Source: Periplaneta americana (Eukaryota > Arthropoda > Insecta > Blattodea > Blattidae). Taken from it: DNA of 64,000 nucleotides. The position numbers and the translations under genes were made by a program. The stretch is from contig NC_091117.1 in assembly GCF_040183065.1 (NCBI RefSeq), forward strand, positions 109,360,001 through 109,424,000. Reading direction: 5' to 3'. Position 1 is the stretch's first letter, and every line of letters begins with the position of its first letter. The notes beneath the pieces were generated by a model. The model had not been told where the DNA came from, made no database searches, and was given only the letters and a program-made list of their open reading frames with translations. This document shows, piece by piece, positions 9,190 to 21,017 of this stretch.

Positions 9190-10908
9190 ATGCCGAAAAA
9201 TAAAAGTGCAAAATCTACATTGATCCGGCAGTGGCTAACAGAATATTCAGAATTCACTTATGATGGAAAAATAATATTCTGCAAGATTTGTAGCAAACAG
9301 GTATGTAACAATAGTTGAAATATATAAATTCTATTAATTTTAATGAGTATGCCTATAATATTTATACATTGACTGAGCTATCCTGAGGTATAATTCTTTT
9401 AAGACCACTACACTTTAACCTTTTAAATTCCGATAGTTAAAGTATTTGCATGTCATTAAAATTTTGATTCTTCGAACCCACTAACTTTGTGATAGAAATA
9501 CGGCAATACAACAATTAAGATTTTATTTTAATTCAGTTTACTTTACATTTTTAGATTTCGCAAGAAAAGAAGTGCCACCTAAAGCAGCATGTGCAAGGAG
9601 CGGCTCATAAGGCTAAAGCTCAGCTGCAACATACTTTACTAACACAGCCTACTTCATCCAATCTCAGCAGCAATTTCTATGCTGATTTAACCAGAGCGTT
9701 TGTTGCTGCTAACATTCCCTGGAATGCAATTGAAAATCCGGTTTTAAGACAGTTTTTACAAAAATACTGCAAACAAAATATCCCATCTGAGTCGACCCTA
9801 AGAAAAAATTACTTAGAATATACAATGAAACTTTAGCTTCCATTCGGGAGGATATAGGTGATTCTTACATAGGGGTCTCTATGGATGAAACCTCAGATCC
9901 GATGAATAGGTATATAGCAAATATGGTAGTAGGAAAACTTAGTCCTGATGGACCTTCGATTCCACACCTCGTATGTGTTAAGGAACTTTCGAAAGTGAAT
10001 AGCCAAGCCATTGCTTATTTTGTAAATAAAGGCCTACAGTCTTTATACTCAGGTAATATAGACGATTCTAAAGTTCTGTTGTTTTGTACTGATGCTGCCT
10101 CATACATGGTTGCTGCAGCTCCACTTCTTAAAACATTTTATCCTAACCTCACGCATGTAACCTGTCTAGCACATGGCCTTCACAGGGTTTCTGAAACAAT
10201 CCGGAATGAATTTCCTCTTGTCAATTCGTTTATTTCTAACACAAAAAAATGTTTTTGTAAAGCCCCATCCAGGATTTCAATATTCAGAGAGAACTTTTCA
10301 GATATCCCACTCCCACCTCAGCCGGTTGTTACACGATGGGGAACCTGGATTCAGTCAGTGGTGTATTATTCTAAGTATTTTAAAGAAGTGGTCACAGTTA
10401 TTGATAAATTACCTGAAACTGATAGTGCAGCGTGTGTGAAAGCAGTGAAAGATTGTCTGAATGACTCACGAGTGAAAAACGATATTGCCTACATAACATC
10501 AAACTTTTCTTTCATACCTGCAAGCATTGAACAATTAGAACGTGAAAAACAATCTCTTTTTAGCCAAATAGCAATAGTAAAGGAAGCACAAGTGAACATA
10601 CATTCTGCTTTGGGCGAAACTGGGAAAAAAGTTAAAAATAAGTGGGACAACGTATTAAATAAGAATGTAGGATTTTCATTGTTGGAAAAAGTATCAAGAG
10701 TGATATCGGGGGAAAGTGTAAATGTTCGAGTAAGTATGATGTTTCTAATGTACCTAATTTAAAATTTGCGCCTCTCACATCAGTTTCGGTTGAAAGAAGT
10801 TTTTCTGCTTTCAAAATGATTCTCAGTGACAAAAGGCAAAGGTTAACTGTGGAGAATTTAGAAAAAATTCTGGTGGTGTACTGTGCAGATAATTATAATG
10901 AAGTCTGA
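9190..10908 (+). pseudogene. hAT transposase with N-terminal zinc finger, copy A
   Basis: Exon 1 (9190-9300) begins MPKNKSAKSTLIRQW and supplies F-C-K-I-C. An intron with GTATGT and TTTTTAG borders (9301-9554) follows. Exon 2 continues with K-C-H-L-K-Q-H and A-A-H-K, completing a BED/C2H2-like finger as in the CGG-binding-protein group of hAT proteins. The core has GVSMDETSDPMNRYIANM (first acidic residue), LLFCTDAASYM (second), CLAHGLHRVSE and VVTRWGTW. Near the end, APLTSVSVERSFSAFK is the hAT dimerisation motif. Breaks: a frameshift near 9805 (shared with copy B) and another near 10735 (private to copy A, a missing T after GTAAGTA). The enzyme catalysed cut-and-paste transposition; this copy is inactive unless the first shift is recoded. 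Confidence 0.88.
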
Positions 10909-11350
10909 GCATGGAACTGAATTTCAATAACTTAAAATGAGTAATTTTGATATCAATAATCATTATTTCATTAGTTTCAATATATTAAATTTGTGCAACT
11001 CTGTTTATAAATATAATATAGTATTCTTTTTTAATGTTTAAACATACTTTTTTGTGCGCATTTTAGTGTATAACTAAAAATATCAGTGAAAGAAATACGT
11101 ATGATACCTTGATGTGCCTAAAATGCCTATTTTCATTAAAATAGAGCCTAATTTTACAAATTTTGAGCTTATTTTAGGCGCCTAAAACTGCAATTTTTAG
11201 TGCCTAAAAATCCGATGTCTAGTTATTATACACTGTTATTATCCTTCACTCACTCTATATCATTCAATTTCTTCAAACAGCTGTTGTTTTAGTGCATACA
11301 TGAATACCGGTAATAAAATTATTCACCGAACTAAAACATACAGAAACTGC

Positions 11351-11351
11351 A

Positions 11352-11442
<91 letters not shown>

Positions 11443-11498
11443 CTAAATAAATAAAAAATAAATAAATAAACGAACGAACAAACAAACAAACGAACAAA

Positions 11499-11585
<87 letters not shown>

Positions 11586-11588
11586 ATA
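11351..11588. repeat. (AAAT)n tetranucleotide array
   Basis: Almost pure AAAT repeats, broken near 11440-11495 by AAAAT and CGAAC/CAAA variants. Minus-strand frames through it encode poly-(Ile-Tyr-Leu-Phe) and are artefacts. Confidence 0.95.
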
Positions 11589-11850
11589 TATTAATATAAC
11601 TTATTGAAAGTAATTCCTGTTACGGATTAATGAAACATTTTCTTATGGTATTGCTGCTACTGCTATTATTACTACTACTATTCCTGCTACTGCTGCTACT
11701 ACTTTTTTGATTTCATACAGCAGTTTAACCTACAGATTGAATTAAAAAGTTGAAATATTAATTCTTCTATTAACTGTGGTTATGAATGTTCACATTCAGA
11801 GTTCCTATGAAAATTATGCAAGTCTGAACACACTACCTATGTCTGACATC

Positions 11851-12630
11851 CAGGGTTGTCAGGTATCCCAATTTAGGCGGGATGCTCCCAATTTCCTGGT
11901 TGAGTCCCAATTAAAGGGAGTCGGGATTGACAAAAATCCCGATTTTACAGATATTAGCCTTGAACATATTTAAACAAATTGGTTTGTATTTCCTATTATC
12001 TGATATTTTTATTTATATGTATATTGACTCAAATGGTAACATTGTAAACACAGAGATAACCTGCGGATATTTAGTAAGTCTATGAGGTAGCCCAGCTGAT
12101 TGCCGTAAGGCAACTAAACTCGCAAAATAATACGTACTTCTTCTAGTTCTATCGCTTTGTTGATTATTCCGTTCCGGCCCCTAGTCGCTGTTCTCGCAAT
12201 TAGTAAACATTGTGTATTTCAAGTGCGTTGACTGGCAAGAAAGATAGCGTTTTGATATCGTACTTTACACTAATAACAGAGACATACAATTGCTGCGATT
12301 TATAGTTTAGTGAACTATGTTTAAACATGGATTTATCGTAAGATAGTGAAACTGTTGCAGTACCGGTTCCAAAATTAATTTATTAGCAAATTGTTAAAAC
12401 ATGGTCTATCCGCGGTTAGTAAAAGAAAAAAATTATTGTAGTGTTCACTGTACTGTGTGTCCTACGTATTTTAGTGTTTTTCACGGAGGCGAATAGGCCT
12501 ATTACATTAAAAGCACGTGAACACTGTGCAGAAAACTGCTATAAATCTTATGATAGATTGTTGACAAGTCTAATGTCTTAGGTTAGCTTCTGATATCCCG
12601 ACTTCCCTCGCAGAAAACCTAGCAACTCTG
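11851..12630. mobile_element. Non-autonomous hAT element
   Basis: The left end is CAGGGTTGTCAGGTATCCC and the right end is AACCTAGCAACTCTG, whose inverse is CAGAGTTGCTAGGTT. The flanking 8-mers CTGACATC (11843-11850) and CTGACAGC (12631-12638) match 7 of 8, as a hAT target duplication should. The 780-bp interior has no transposase. Confidence 0.75.
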
Positions 12631-12638
12631 CTGACAGC

Positions 12639-13305
12639 AGAAACGTGGTATTAAAGGTATCTCGCAAAGGAAGTATTGTTCCTTTAAACAAAAACATTTA
12701 GATTTCGAATATGCAATACAACACATATTCAAATAGCGGTTTCGAAATCCCGCGCGTTTTCTACCTAACAAATGGCGGCTTTCTGCTGCTTCAATTTGGG
12801 AACATATTTCTCACTTCTCCGCTACGGCGTGGTAGGGGTTCGGCTAGCAGGCTATTAAGTTTCTAGCTACAAATACAGTATCACAAAATATAAGTATCCG
12901 GGCCCTTAATGATATATAAAAATATAATGAACTGTCAAATTATTGTTTACCCTTATTATAATAAAGTAATAAGTACACAATACAATTTATAAAACCAATA
13001 CAGCTGGATTGAATTGCGTCAGTAAAGTTTGATACGAAAGCCTGCCTGCTGCAGTTGAACCTACAATATGCTCTACAATTATTAATTATTTTTGTCGAAA
13101 CTAACAATCCTCTTGATATTCATATATCAAATACAATATAAGTGTTATTGTGACGAACAAAGTGACAATAAAAACGGACAGGAATGAAGCAAATGTAGAC
13201 TTACTATTTACTCTAAAAAAAAAGTAAAAAATCTTTATTTTGTTGAGTGTTACTAATCAATCCACTAAATCTTACTTCAAAATGCATTAAATTGAAATCT
13301 CAATA
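12639..13305. other. No recognisable feature
   Basis: AT-rich sequence between the hAT derivative and the ATT/AAT array. No frame, dyad or array stands out. Confidence 0.45.
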
Positions 13306-13310
13306 ATAAA

Positions 13311-13403
<93 letters not shown>

Positions 13404-13410
13404 TTAGGCC

Positions 13411-13462
<52 letters not shown>
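13306..13462. repeat. (AAT)n-(ATT)n inverted microsatellite
   Basis: An AAT array up to about 13402 meets an ATT array from about 13412 across TTTAGGCCTA, so the whole can fold as one hairpin. Poly-Asn/poly-Leu frames across it are artefacts. Confidence 0.95.
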
Positions 13463-13465
<3 letters not shown>

Positions 13466-13626
13466 ATTATGGGATATTGTAGCTTTCTCTATTAAATGAA
13501 GCATCAGATCTGAAGAATTTGCTGTTTACAATATCATGCAAGTTTTCGTTAATCATTCAGTTTTATTAGTTAAGCTTCTTAAGTTTGATATTATAAATGC
13601 ATATCTGTCACATCCTCTGACTGAGG

Positions 13627-13881
13627 TTCTGGCTGATATGTACATCCATTATCAGGCAGTACGTCTTACTTGACGAAATGTGTCAGAGGAAAAATAATTA
13701 TTGTTTTATACATCTGAATTCTGAATAGCGTAATATGTAGTTAGTTGGCGATGTATGCAATGGAGGGGGGGAAGGAACTGGCCACCATATCCCATTACCT
13801 CCTGGCCTAGTTGCCTCATAAGTGGTGCCTTCTTGGTATCACAAATGATGTTCAGATCTGTCTTCGGACAGGTGACTAAAC
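13627..13881 (-). mobile_element. SINE, copy 1
   Basis: On the minus strand it starts TTTAGTCACCTGTCCGAAGA, passes AGATCTGAACATCA (tRNA B-box-like position) and AGGCAACTAGGCCAGGAGG, and ends CGTCAAGTAAGACG...CATATCAGCCAGAA. It matches the plus-strand copy at 52058-52386 along its whole length, apart from the tail microsatellite. Short length, a B-box-like GGTTTGAACC in copy 2 and a shared 3' tail support a SINE. The A box is not clear. Confidence 0.65.
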
Positions 13882-15600
13882 AATATGTCACATTTTATTT
13901 TACAAGCCAGGCTTTCTTTTTTCAAACTCCTAATTTGTCCATTTCTTTTCTATAACTCACCTTCCATTAATGCCAATCTTTTCTTGGGACTGAGCATATA
14001 ATTATTGTGTTCGGCATTAATAGCATCAGAGACGTGTGAACAATAATTCGCATTGAGTTACATTGTCTGGTTCTGAGACTCCAGTAGGCTAACTTACTTC
14101 TTTTCACAATCCTCATACGGTGTTTTTTCTACCTAAAAATAATATTATAACACGAAAAAAAGAAATTCTACCAAAATATACTTTTAAATGATGAGGTTCA
14201 AGCCAATGGAAATTAGGTCTATCTGAATTTAACTTGTTTCAACAATGAACCTATCCGCATGAGATGTTCTGGAAAATTAAAGAGGGACGAAACTGCGTCA
14301 TCTTAAATTTTTTATGTGGTTTCCGGAAGCAATTTTCTTTGAAATATTCATAATACAATTTGTGGTGTGATAATTTGTTCTAATAAAATTATCTCTTCTA
14401 ATGCCAGATAACCATTGCAACAGTAGTTCTGCTTTTCGTTTTAGGGGGAAAGCTAGAAATAACACGTATTTTATTAGGAAGGGCCTCTATCATATTTTAA
14501 AAATACCAGCAATATGTGTGCCGAAATAGTTTTAGTGTAAGTTGACAGAATAATTCAATCTACAGAAAGTGCTATTTATTGCATGCATTAATTGAACGTT
14601 AAACTATTAGATACATTTAAATATCGTTATTTACGGATTAAAAGTGTTGCTGTAGCTTTTCCTGAAGCGATTTGTGCAGTTACAAGCCTTACAAGAATGC
14701 ATGATAGATTCATCAAATGCACCCTGGATATAATCGCAATTACTATCACAACCGCCTGTTAAATGCTACACTTGCCACAATGATGACGATGCCCGAAAGA
14801 TTTTAATTTTGTACAGCACAGCAGCGCTCACTGTGCGTCTAGGTAAGTAACTATAACGTCATTGTACTTCAGCATAAAAGTGACATTTCTCACCTTCCTA
14901 CCAACGAGTTAGAAAGAGAGAGATATAGAGTGGCCATTGCGCCGCCATGTTTGAAGAAAACTGAACGACCGTCCGCCATTAACTTAAGCGCCCAAAACAA
15001 AGTGGGCGTGGCGATAAGTAACTTGCAATCGCCAGCTGTCAAAATTTCGTTTGCATAAATCAGTTGAACTGAAGCGGAAAAACCTAGTATTTCATCATAT
15101 ATGTGCTAGTAACTTAATCTAAAATAAAGAACTTATGTACGCTAAATTCAAAACACTTGAGCTATTCCTAGAAGGAAAGCTTAAAAGAATAACCTAAGCA
15201 AAATTGTCATGTACGTATGACAAGAAGCCCTAGCAAATATACTGAAGAAAATGTTAATATTCTTAGGTTCTTTTAAATGCGACCCGCAAGATTGCCTATA
15301 AAATGAACGAGTATGATTCGAATGATTTTATTAAATTGTTTTCCCAGTCTCTACACGTTGCAAAACTATATATTATACCATAACATATAGAATGAAAGTA
15401 GGCCCTAACTCTAACTGTATTAAACAACCTTTACCTCCAAGCTTGTAATTTGGGTAAAACATGACCAAACACGCTTTCAGTTTTTTTTGTTACAGTAGAG
15501 TAATTATAATTATTATCGAAATGTGAACGTGAGGGCAATAGCCGGCTGGTCTGTCTGAGCCTTTCAAGGGCTGTGGCACCACAGATTATTATTAGTGTAT
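13882..15600. other. Mostly unassigned sequence
   Basis: No coding family is seen. A GC-richer patch (14930-15050) has CCGCCATGTTT and CAAAGTGGGCGTGGC, which recalls the minisatellite at 16425. Otherwise the sequence is AT-rich and featureless. Confidence 0.4.
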
Positions 15601-15679
15601 AATTGAGCACCCACGTGAAATAATGGGGTAAGTAGTTACGAAGTATATTCATACTTACCCCATTATTGCATGTTCAATT
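15601..15679. repeat. Hairpin with about 30-bp arms
   Basis: AATTGAGCACCCACGTGAAA... (15601-15634, ending TAATGGGGTAAGTA) pairs with TACTTACCCCATTATTGCAT... (15652-15679) across a loop of about 17 bases. Possibly a miniature folded element; no target duplication was seen. Confidence 0.75.
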
Positions 15680-15754
15680 ATGTTCTTTCATGTCCTTCCA
15701 GTCAAAATATTAACAACAATTTACGCCTACCACAGAGTTTTGCGTTATCTTGGA

Positions 15755-16195
15755 TGCGAGTGTCGAAATACAATTTTAATATTGTATTGCTATTACTGGG
15801 TTTGAAACGGAATTGTAGCGGTTTTATCCGTATTTAGTTTAACTTTATTACTGGTGAACCATTTATTTGATTAATAGTTTGTCTTTTAAATAGGCCTACT
15901 TTTTAAAAGCTACAGCTCATCGTCTTCTTCTATAAGAAGTAAGGACACAAGGAGCAGAAATAAAGGATGCCGGTGGTGTCGAAACACAATTTTAATATTT
16001 TATTGATATTTGTTTTTCACTGGGTCTGAAACGGAATTGTAGTGGTTTTATCCGTGTTTAGTTTAAGTATATTACTAGTGAACCATTTATTTGGTTTATC
16101 GTTTTTCTTTGAAATAGGTCTACTTTTTATAAGCTACAGCTCATCGTGTTCTTTATAAGCAGGGCGGACACAAGGAACAGAAATAATAGATATTA
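15755..16195. repeat. Tandem dimer, 216-bp unit
   Basis: GTGTCGAAATACAATTTTAA (about 15760) and GTGTCGAAACACAATTTTAA (about 15976) start two copies. Both contain GAAACGGAATTGTAG(C/T)GG and CTACAGCTCATCGT. Confidence 0.8.
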
Positions 16196-16424
16196 CATAA
16201 TTTTGTTCATTAAGAAAGCACTCAACACTTAAATTATTTTCTTCAGAAAATATATTAATTACATATTAAATATAAGAGAAAAACACTTCTCAATAATTAC
16301 AAATATAATAATAAAAATAATACACTGCAATTACTTACTCATTAGGTATATACATTAGGTATAGAAAACAAAGATTTGAGTAGCTAAGAAATGACGGCCA
16401 CGTGACCGTTTCACGGTAAAATGG

Positions 16425-16870
16425 TACTAGTGGGCGTGGCTTAATTGTGATGCCATTGGTGGGCGTGGTAAGTGACGTCATAAGATGGCGTGACAAGTGA
16501 AGTCATAGGTGGGTGTGGGAAGTATAATTCACAAGTGGGCGTGTGTAAAGTATGACGTCACAAGTGTTCGTGGCTGAAGTATGACGTCACAAGTGGGCGA
16601 GGCTAAATATGACGTTATGAAGGGAGTGTGGATTAAAGTGTTACGTCATGAAGGGGCGTAAATTAAAGTGTGACGTCATAAGGAGTGCAAGGTTAAAGTG
16701 TGACGTCATAAATTGGAAAATGTATGCAATTGAAATTGGAAATGGAGAGGGGAGTAAAATTGGAAATACACACGTTCATAGTGGCTTAACTTAAAGTGTG
16801 ACGTAATAAAGAGGCATCTAATAGTGCAAGGTTAAAATGTGACGTCATGCACAAGTGCAGGTATGTAATT
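16425..16870. repeat. Minisatellite with TGACGTCA in most units
   Basis: Irregular 30-45-bp units of the form GTGGGCGTGG(C)TAAAG(T)ATGACGTCACAA. The palindrome TGACGTCA or a one-base variant occurs about nine times between 16472 and 16850. TGACGTCA is the classic CREB/ATF site, but a regulatory role here is not shown. The array abuts the left end of the large palindrome. Confidence 0.8.
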
Positions 16871-17175
16871 GGAGTTGGGGGTGAAGTAATAATTTGAATT
16901 ACATATGTTCATACAAGTTTGTATAATTGGGGGGGGGGTGAAATACACAAGTTCATACATGTTTGAAAGAGAGAGATGAATATCCCACCTGCTCAATGAT
17001 GATTGTCATGTAATGTGAGTACGTTGCATAACCGCTATCTGCTATGTGTGCAAATATTATGCAAGATTGCTGATTCTACATCCGGCGAGTGTCTGAAGAC
17101 GCACAATTGCCGAGTAATTGATAAAAGAATTAATCTATCACACTTGTAAATTAAACACATACATTCTTCTTCTTC

Positions 17176-17218
<43 letters not shown>

Positions 17219-17427
17219 GATTCAAATGTAATGGTAATTTAATTGATAAATAGTAATGGGGAATGGAAAATGGGGGGGTTGGGTGTTGGAAATTCGCACG
17301 TGTTAATTGAAATTGGAATTGGGGTATTATTGATAGCGTAAATGGTTGTACTTTAAGCCAATTGCTGAGTAACTAATAAAAAAATTAATCTAGCACACAT
17401 GTAATTTAAACGTATACATTCTTCTAC

Positions 17428-17485
<58 letters not shown>

Positions 17486-17515
17486 TATTATTATTATTAC
17501 TATTATTATTATTAC

Positions 17516-17563
<48 letters not shown>

Positions 17564-17986
17564 CATTCCTATTATTAGGATTCTAATTTAATACATGTTG
17601 AAGTATGTGTACGGTATCATGCAAAGCTTATAAAATATATAAATGCATTAGATATTAAATAAAAAAAATAAATATTCAAATTGTTATTGAATATGAGAGA
17701 TGTAATTAAATTAATTGGTATAGCATTCAACATACATAAAACATAATGTAATTACAATAGATATAAAATCAAACAAAAAGAGAATATACTACTAGGTTCA
17801 AAAAGTTCCCGGAATTTTACTACCATTTTTCGTATTAATATATAACAAAGGATATTATACATTTGTTTTCTTGGTAACATTCATGATGTCATTTCCTTAA
17901 AGTTTGTTGATAATGGCAATTATTGGTTTTGAGTTGTAGGCAATTGTTTATCATAGTGTTTCGTTTGTTCGTCGCATTTTGTAATT

Positions 17987-18825
17987 ATGTCCACAGAGCA
18001 AAGTACAAACATCAAGTTCTGTGTTTTGCTGGGGACATGATCAGTATGGCTGATGAAGATGGTGATTTCTTAAACAAAATGAAACTGGTGCTACTTGTAC
18101 GACCCAGTCCCTAAACGACAGTCATCTGAGTGGAAATCGAAAACATCTCCTCGGAAGCAAAAATTTCCTAGGGACACTTCCAAAGGCAAAGTTATTTTAA
18201 ATGTTATGTTTTATTTAACGACGCTCGCAACTGCAGAGGTTATATCAGCATCGCCGGATGTGCTGGAATTTTGTCCCGCAGGAGTTCTTTTTCATGCCAG
18301 TAAATCTACTGACATGAGCCTGTCGCATTTAAGCACACTTAAAGCAAAGTTATGTTGGAAGTTTTCTTCGACTCTCAGGGTCTCATGCACCATGAGTTCA
18401 TTCCAGAAGGTCGTACTGTAACGAAAGAATTGTACGTAGAAACCCTCCGTCGCCTCTGGGACGCAGTGAGAAGGAAACGTCCAGAAAAGTGGGTAGAAAA
18501 CAACTGGTTCCTTATGCATGACAATGCACCTGCTCATCGCGCAATTATTGTAAAGAATTTTCTTGCCAGGCACAACATAACTGCTTTGGATCACCCACCA
18601 TACTCTCCTGATCTCTCACCACCTGATTACTTTCTGTTTCCCCGTCTGAAAAGTCATCTGAAATGACGGAGATTCAATGCTGAAGAGGTTATCGCAAACG
18701 CGACGAGAGCACTAAGACGGGTTTCACAAAATGGCTTCCAGGCCTGCTTCCAGAAACTCTACACGCGTTGGCAAAAGTGTGTTGTTGCGGAAGGCAACTA
18801 TTTTGAAGGGAATGCTGTAGAATAG
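17987..18825 (+). pseudogene. mariner transposase, heavily damaged
   Basis: The N-terminus (17987) reads MSTEQSTNIKFCVLLG, the start of a mariner helix-turn-helix domain. Most of the DNA-binding region is deleted and the frame jumps to EDGDFLNKM and YDPVPKRQSSEWK near 18055-18135. The first catalytic aspartate should lie in a T-G-D-E-T-W motif just before this, and it is scrambled by indels. A 149-bp insert (18195-18343) splits V-x-L from MLEVFFDSQGLMHHEFIPEG. The second half has MHDNAPAH (second D), HPPYSPDLSPPDYFLFPRLK (third D, DD34D-like spacing) and, after a TGA at 18664, R-R-F-N-A-E-E-V through F-E-G-N-A-V-E. Inactive. Confidence 0.88.
18195..18343. mobile_element. 149-bp insert in the mariner, flanked by 9-bp repeats
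   Basis: GCAAAGTTA lies on both sides (18186-18194 and 18344-18352), and removing the insert plus one copy joins the two parts of the mariner frame. The insert begins TTTTAAATGTTATGTTTTAT, holds CAGAGGTTATATCAGC and CTACTGACATGAGCCTGTCG, and ends CATTTAAGCACACTTAAA. Its ends are weakly inverse to each other. It has no A-tail and no clear Pol III boxes, so I call it a short non-autonomous element of unknown class. Confidence 0.7.
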
Positions 18826-18946
18826 TGTTTAAGGTACGTTGATTCTATGATGCTAGCAAATTCCGGGAACTTTTTGAACCTAGTATGTAGAATAAAACGT
18901 ATTACACAGCATTAAAATCATCAGAATATGACATTATTATTATTAC

Positions 18947-18996
<50 letters not shown>

Positions 18997-19092
18997 CAGT
19001 GAATTGTTTAGTGTATTTAAGTTAAGCCATACATTAGTACCAACATTAAATTCCTCAGAATGTGACATTATTATTATTATGATTATGATTAA

Positions 19093-19156
<64 letters not shown>

Positions 19157-19258
19157 GGATTGGGGGAATAATTAATGGCGTAAATGGTTGTACTTTAAGC
19201 CAATTGCTGAGTAATTGGTAAAAAAATTAATCTAGCACACTTGTAAATTGAACACATA

Positions 19259-19335
<77 letters not shown>

Positions 19336-19433
19336 GGATTCCAATGCAATACATTTTGAAGTAACATTGCGTGGACTGTTTAGTGTAGTTAATTTAAGCC
19401 ATACATTACCAACATTAAATTCATTAGAATGTG

Positions 19434-19488
<55 letters not shown>

Positions 19489-20178
19489 TAATACATTTTT
19501 AGTAACATTTATTGGATTTATTTTAAGCAATATATTAATACAGAAAGTATGATTTAGAGCAGTTTGAAATACAGTAATTGTAGCAGTTAAAATTCTCACC
19601 TGTTGAATGTTGTATTTGTCGTATAATATGATTTACATATGCATAATCGCCATCTTCTACGTTGTGAAAATATAATGCAAGCTTGCTAAATGCACACTGG
19701 CGATCGTTTAATGGACGTCTTATATTACACAAATATTGCATTGATTACATATGCATAATCGCTATGTGCTATATGTGCAAATACTATGCAAGATTCTTAA
19801 ATGCCATCCGGCGAAGCAATTGCTGAGTAATGATAAAACATGTTTTTGATTATGTAGCATATTGAAAACCTGCAAACTTGTTATATTACATAAATATTGT
19901 ATGATGCAAATAATATGCAAACTTGCTGAATCACATCCGGCGATTTTTCGAATACACAATTGCTGAATTATGATAAAAAAAAACATGTTTTTGATTATGT
20001 AGCATAATGGTCACCTGCAACGTGTTATGTTACACAAATATTGGAGTTGGAGTACGGAATTTAATTTGCTTCAATTTAATAGTCTACAATAATGAGTAAC
20101 ATATTGTATCGATTCACTTTTATCAATTGACACATTAAGTGCCAATAGCGCTTAACATGCCCGTTTCATTTAATAACT

Positions 20179-20234
20179 GAGGGCGTAGCTCAAATGGTAT
20201 AGCGTTCGCTTAGCAAGTGAGATACCGAGATCGA
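20179..20234 (+). pseudogene. tRNA-Ala (AGC)-like fragment, left arm
   Basis: GAGGGCGTAGCTCAAATGGT, then AGCGTTCGCTTAGCAAGTGA, reproduces the acceptor 5' strand, D arm and anticodon arm of an alanine tRNA. The anticodon loop is TTAGCAA, so the anticodon is AGC. It continues GATACCGAGATCGA into the T arm and then breaks off: the T-stem 3' side and acceptor 3' strand are missing, and GG is lost from the variable region. Not functional. The mirror copy in the right arm is closer to a real tRNA. Confidence 0.75.
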
Positions 20235-20308
20235 ATGGTTGTACTTTAAACCAAATGCTGAGTAATTGATAAAAAGTTAATGCAGCACACTTGTAAATTA
20301 TACACATA

Positions 20309-20363
<55 letters not shown>

Positions 20364-20431
20364 GCAGCAATATTTAGTGAATTGATTATTGGATTTACTT
20401 TATGCCATACAGTATTACCAAAATTATGCCC

Positions 20432-20471
<40 letters not shown>

Positions 20472-20593
20472 TATTATTATTATTATTCTTAGAATTCCAA
20501 TTTAATACATTTTGAAGTAATATATAATGACTTGATTAGTGGATTTACTTTATGCCACACAGTATTACCAAAATTAAATTCGTCATAATATGC

Positions 20594-20643
<50 letters not shown>

Positions 20644-20760
20644 GTATTCCAATGTAATAGACTTTGAAGTAACATGCAGTATAGAATACAATGATTGACA
20701 TTGAACAAGTTTAGATGATGAATAATACTCTCGGATTTATACAACTATTATACTATCATA

Positions 20761-21017
20761 TCGTCGCCTGAATGCAAGAACTAGGTCACTTGATTTTTCA
20801 TATTTTGTGACATTGCCTATTTACTTATTTATTGCACTAAGGAGTATGCCTCGTTTTGTTTTACCTATTTGTTATATTGGAAATTATATGACGCTGGTAT
20901 CGTTCGATCAGTTACCTAGATCCTGGATTACATTTTGTGCGATTTTTGCTATACTATGAAAAAGGTAAATAAAAAACGCAAATTCCGAGTTACCTAGTTC
21001 TTGCATTCAGGCGACGA
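20761..21017. mobile_element. Tc1/mariner-type MITE
   Basis: The 257-bp element has inverted ends TCGTCGCCTGAATGCAAGAA / TTCTTGCATTCAGGCGACGA, flanked by TA on both sides (20759-20760, 21018-21019). It is absent from the mirror site in the right arm (about 29324). No coding content. Confidence 0.9.

Larger units (their letters stand above)
8389..11221 (+). mobile_element. hAT-superfamily transposon, copy A
   Basis: The element starts CAGACATCGGAT and ends ATCCGATGTCTA, an 11/12 terminal inverted repeat. Perfect 8-bp target duplications, GTTATTAT, lie at 8381-8388 and 11222-11229. Subterminal CCTAAAA-type motifs are repeated at both ends (8500-8575, 11110-11215), as is usual for hAT transposase binding. 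It carries a two-exon transposase (9190-10908). A second copy, in opposite orientation, lies at 25872-28706. Confidence 0.95.
17792..18883 (+). mobile_element. mariner-type transposon
   Basis: Terminal inverted repeats of 26 bp begin CTAGGTTCAAAAAGTTCCCG. They are flanked by TA at 17790-17791 and 18884-18885, the mariner target duplication. The matching place in the right arm (about 31010) lacks the element. It contains the transposase remnant 17987-18825 and a nested 149-bp insert. Confidence 0.95.

Noticed and set aside
13277-13504. Poly-Asn/poly-Leu protein
   Set aside because: It is translation of an AAT/ATT microsatellite; similar frames at 11273, 19333, 20280, 29435 and 46554 are rejected for the same reason.
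15431-15652. 73-codon minus-strand frame
   Set aside because: No motif, and it overlaps the hairpin at 15601.
20179-20234. Functional tRNA-Ala gene
   Set aside because: The T arm and the acceptor 3' strand are missing in both arm copies.
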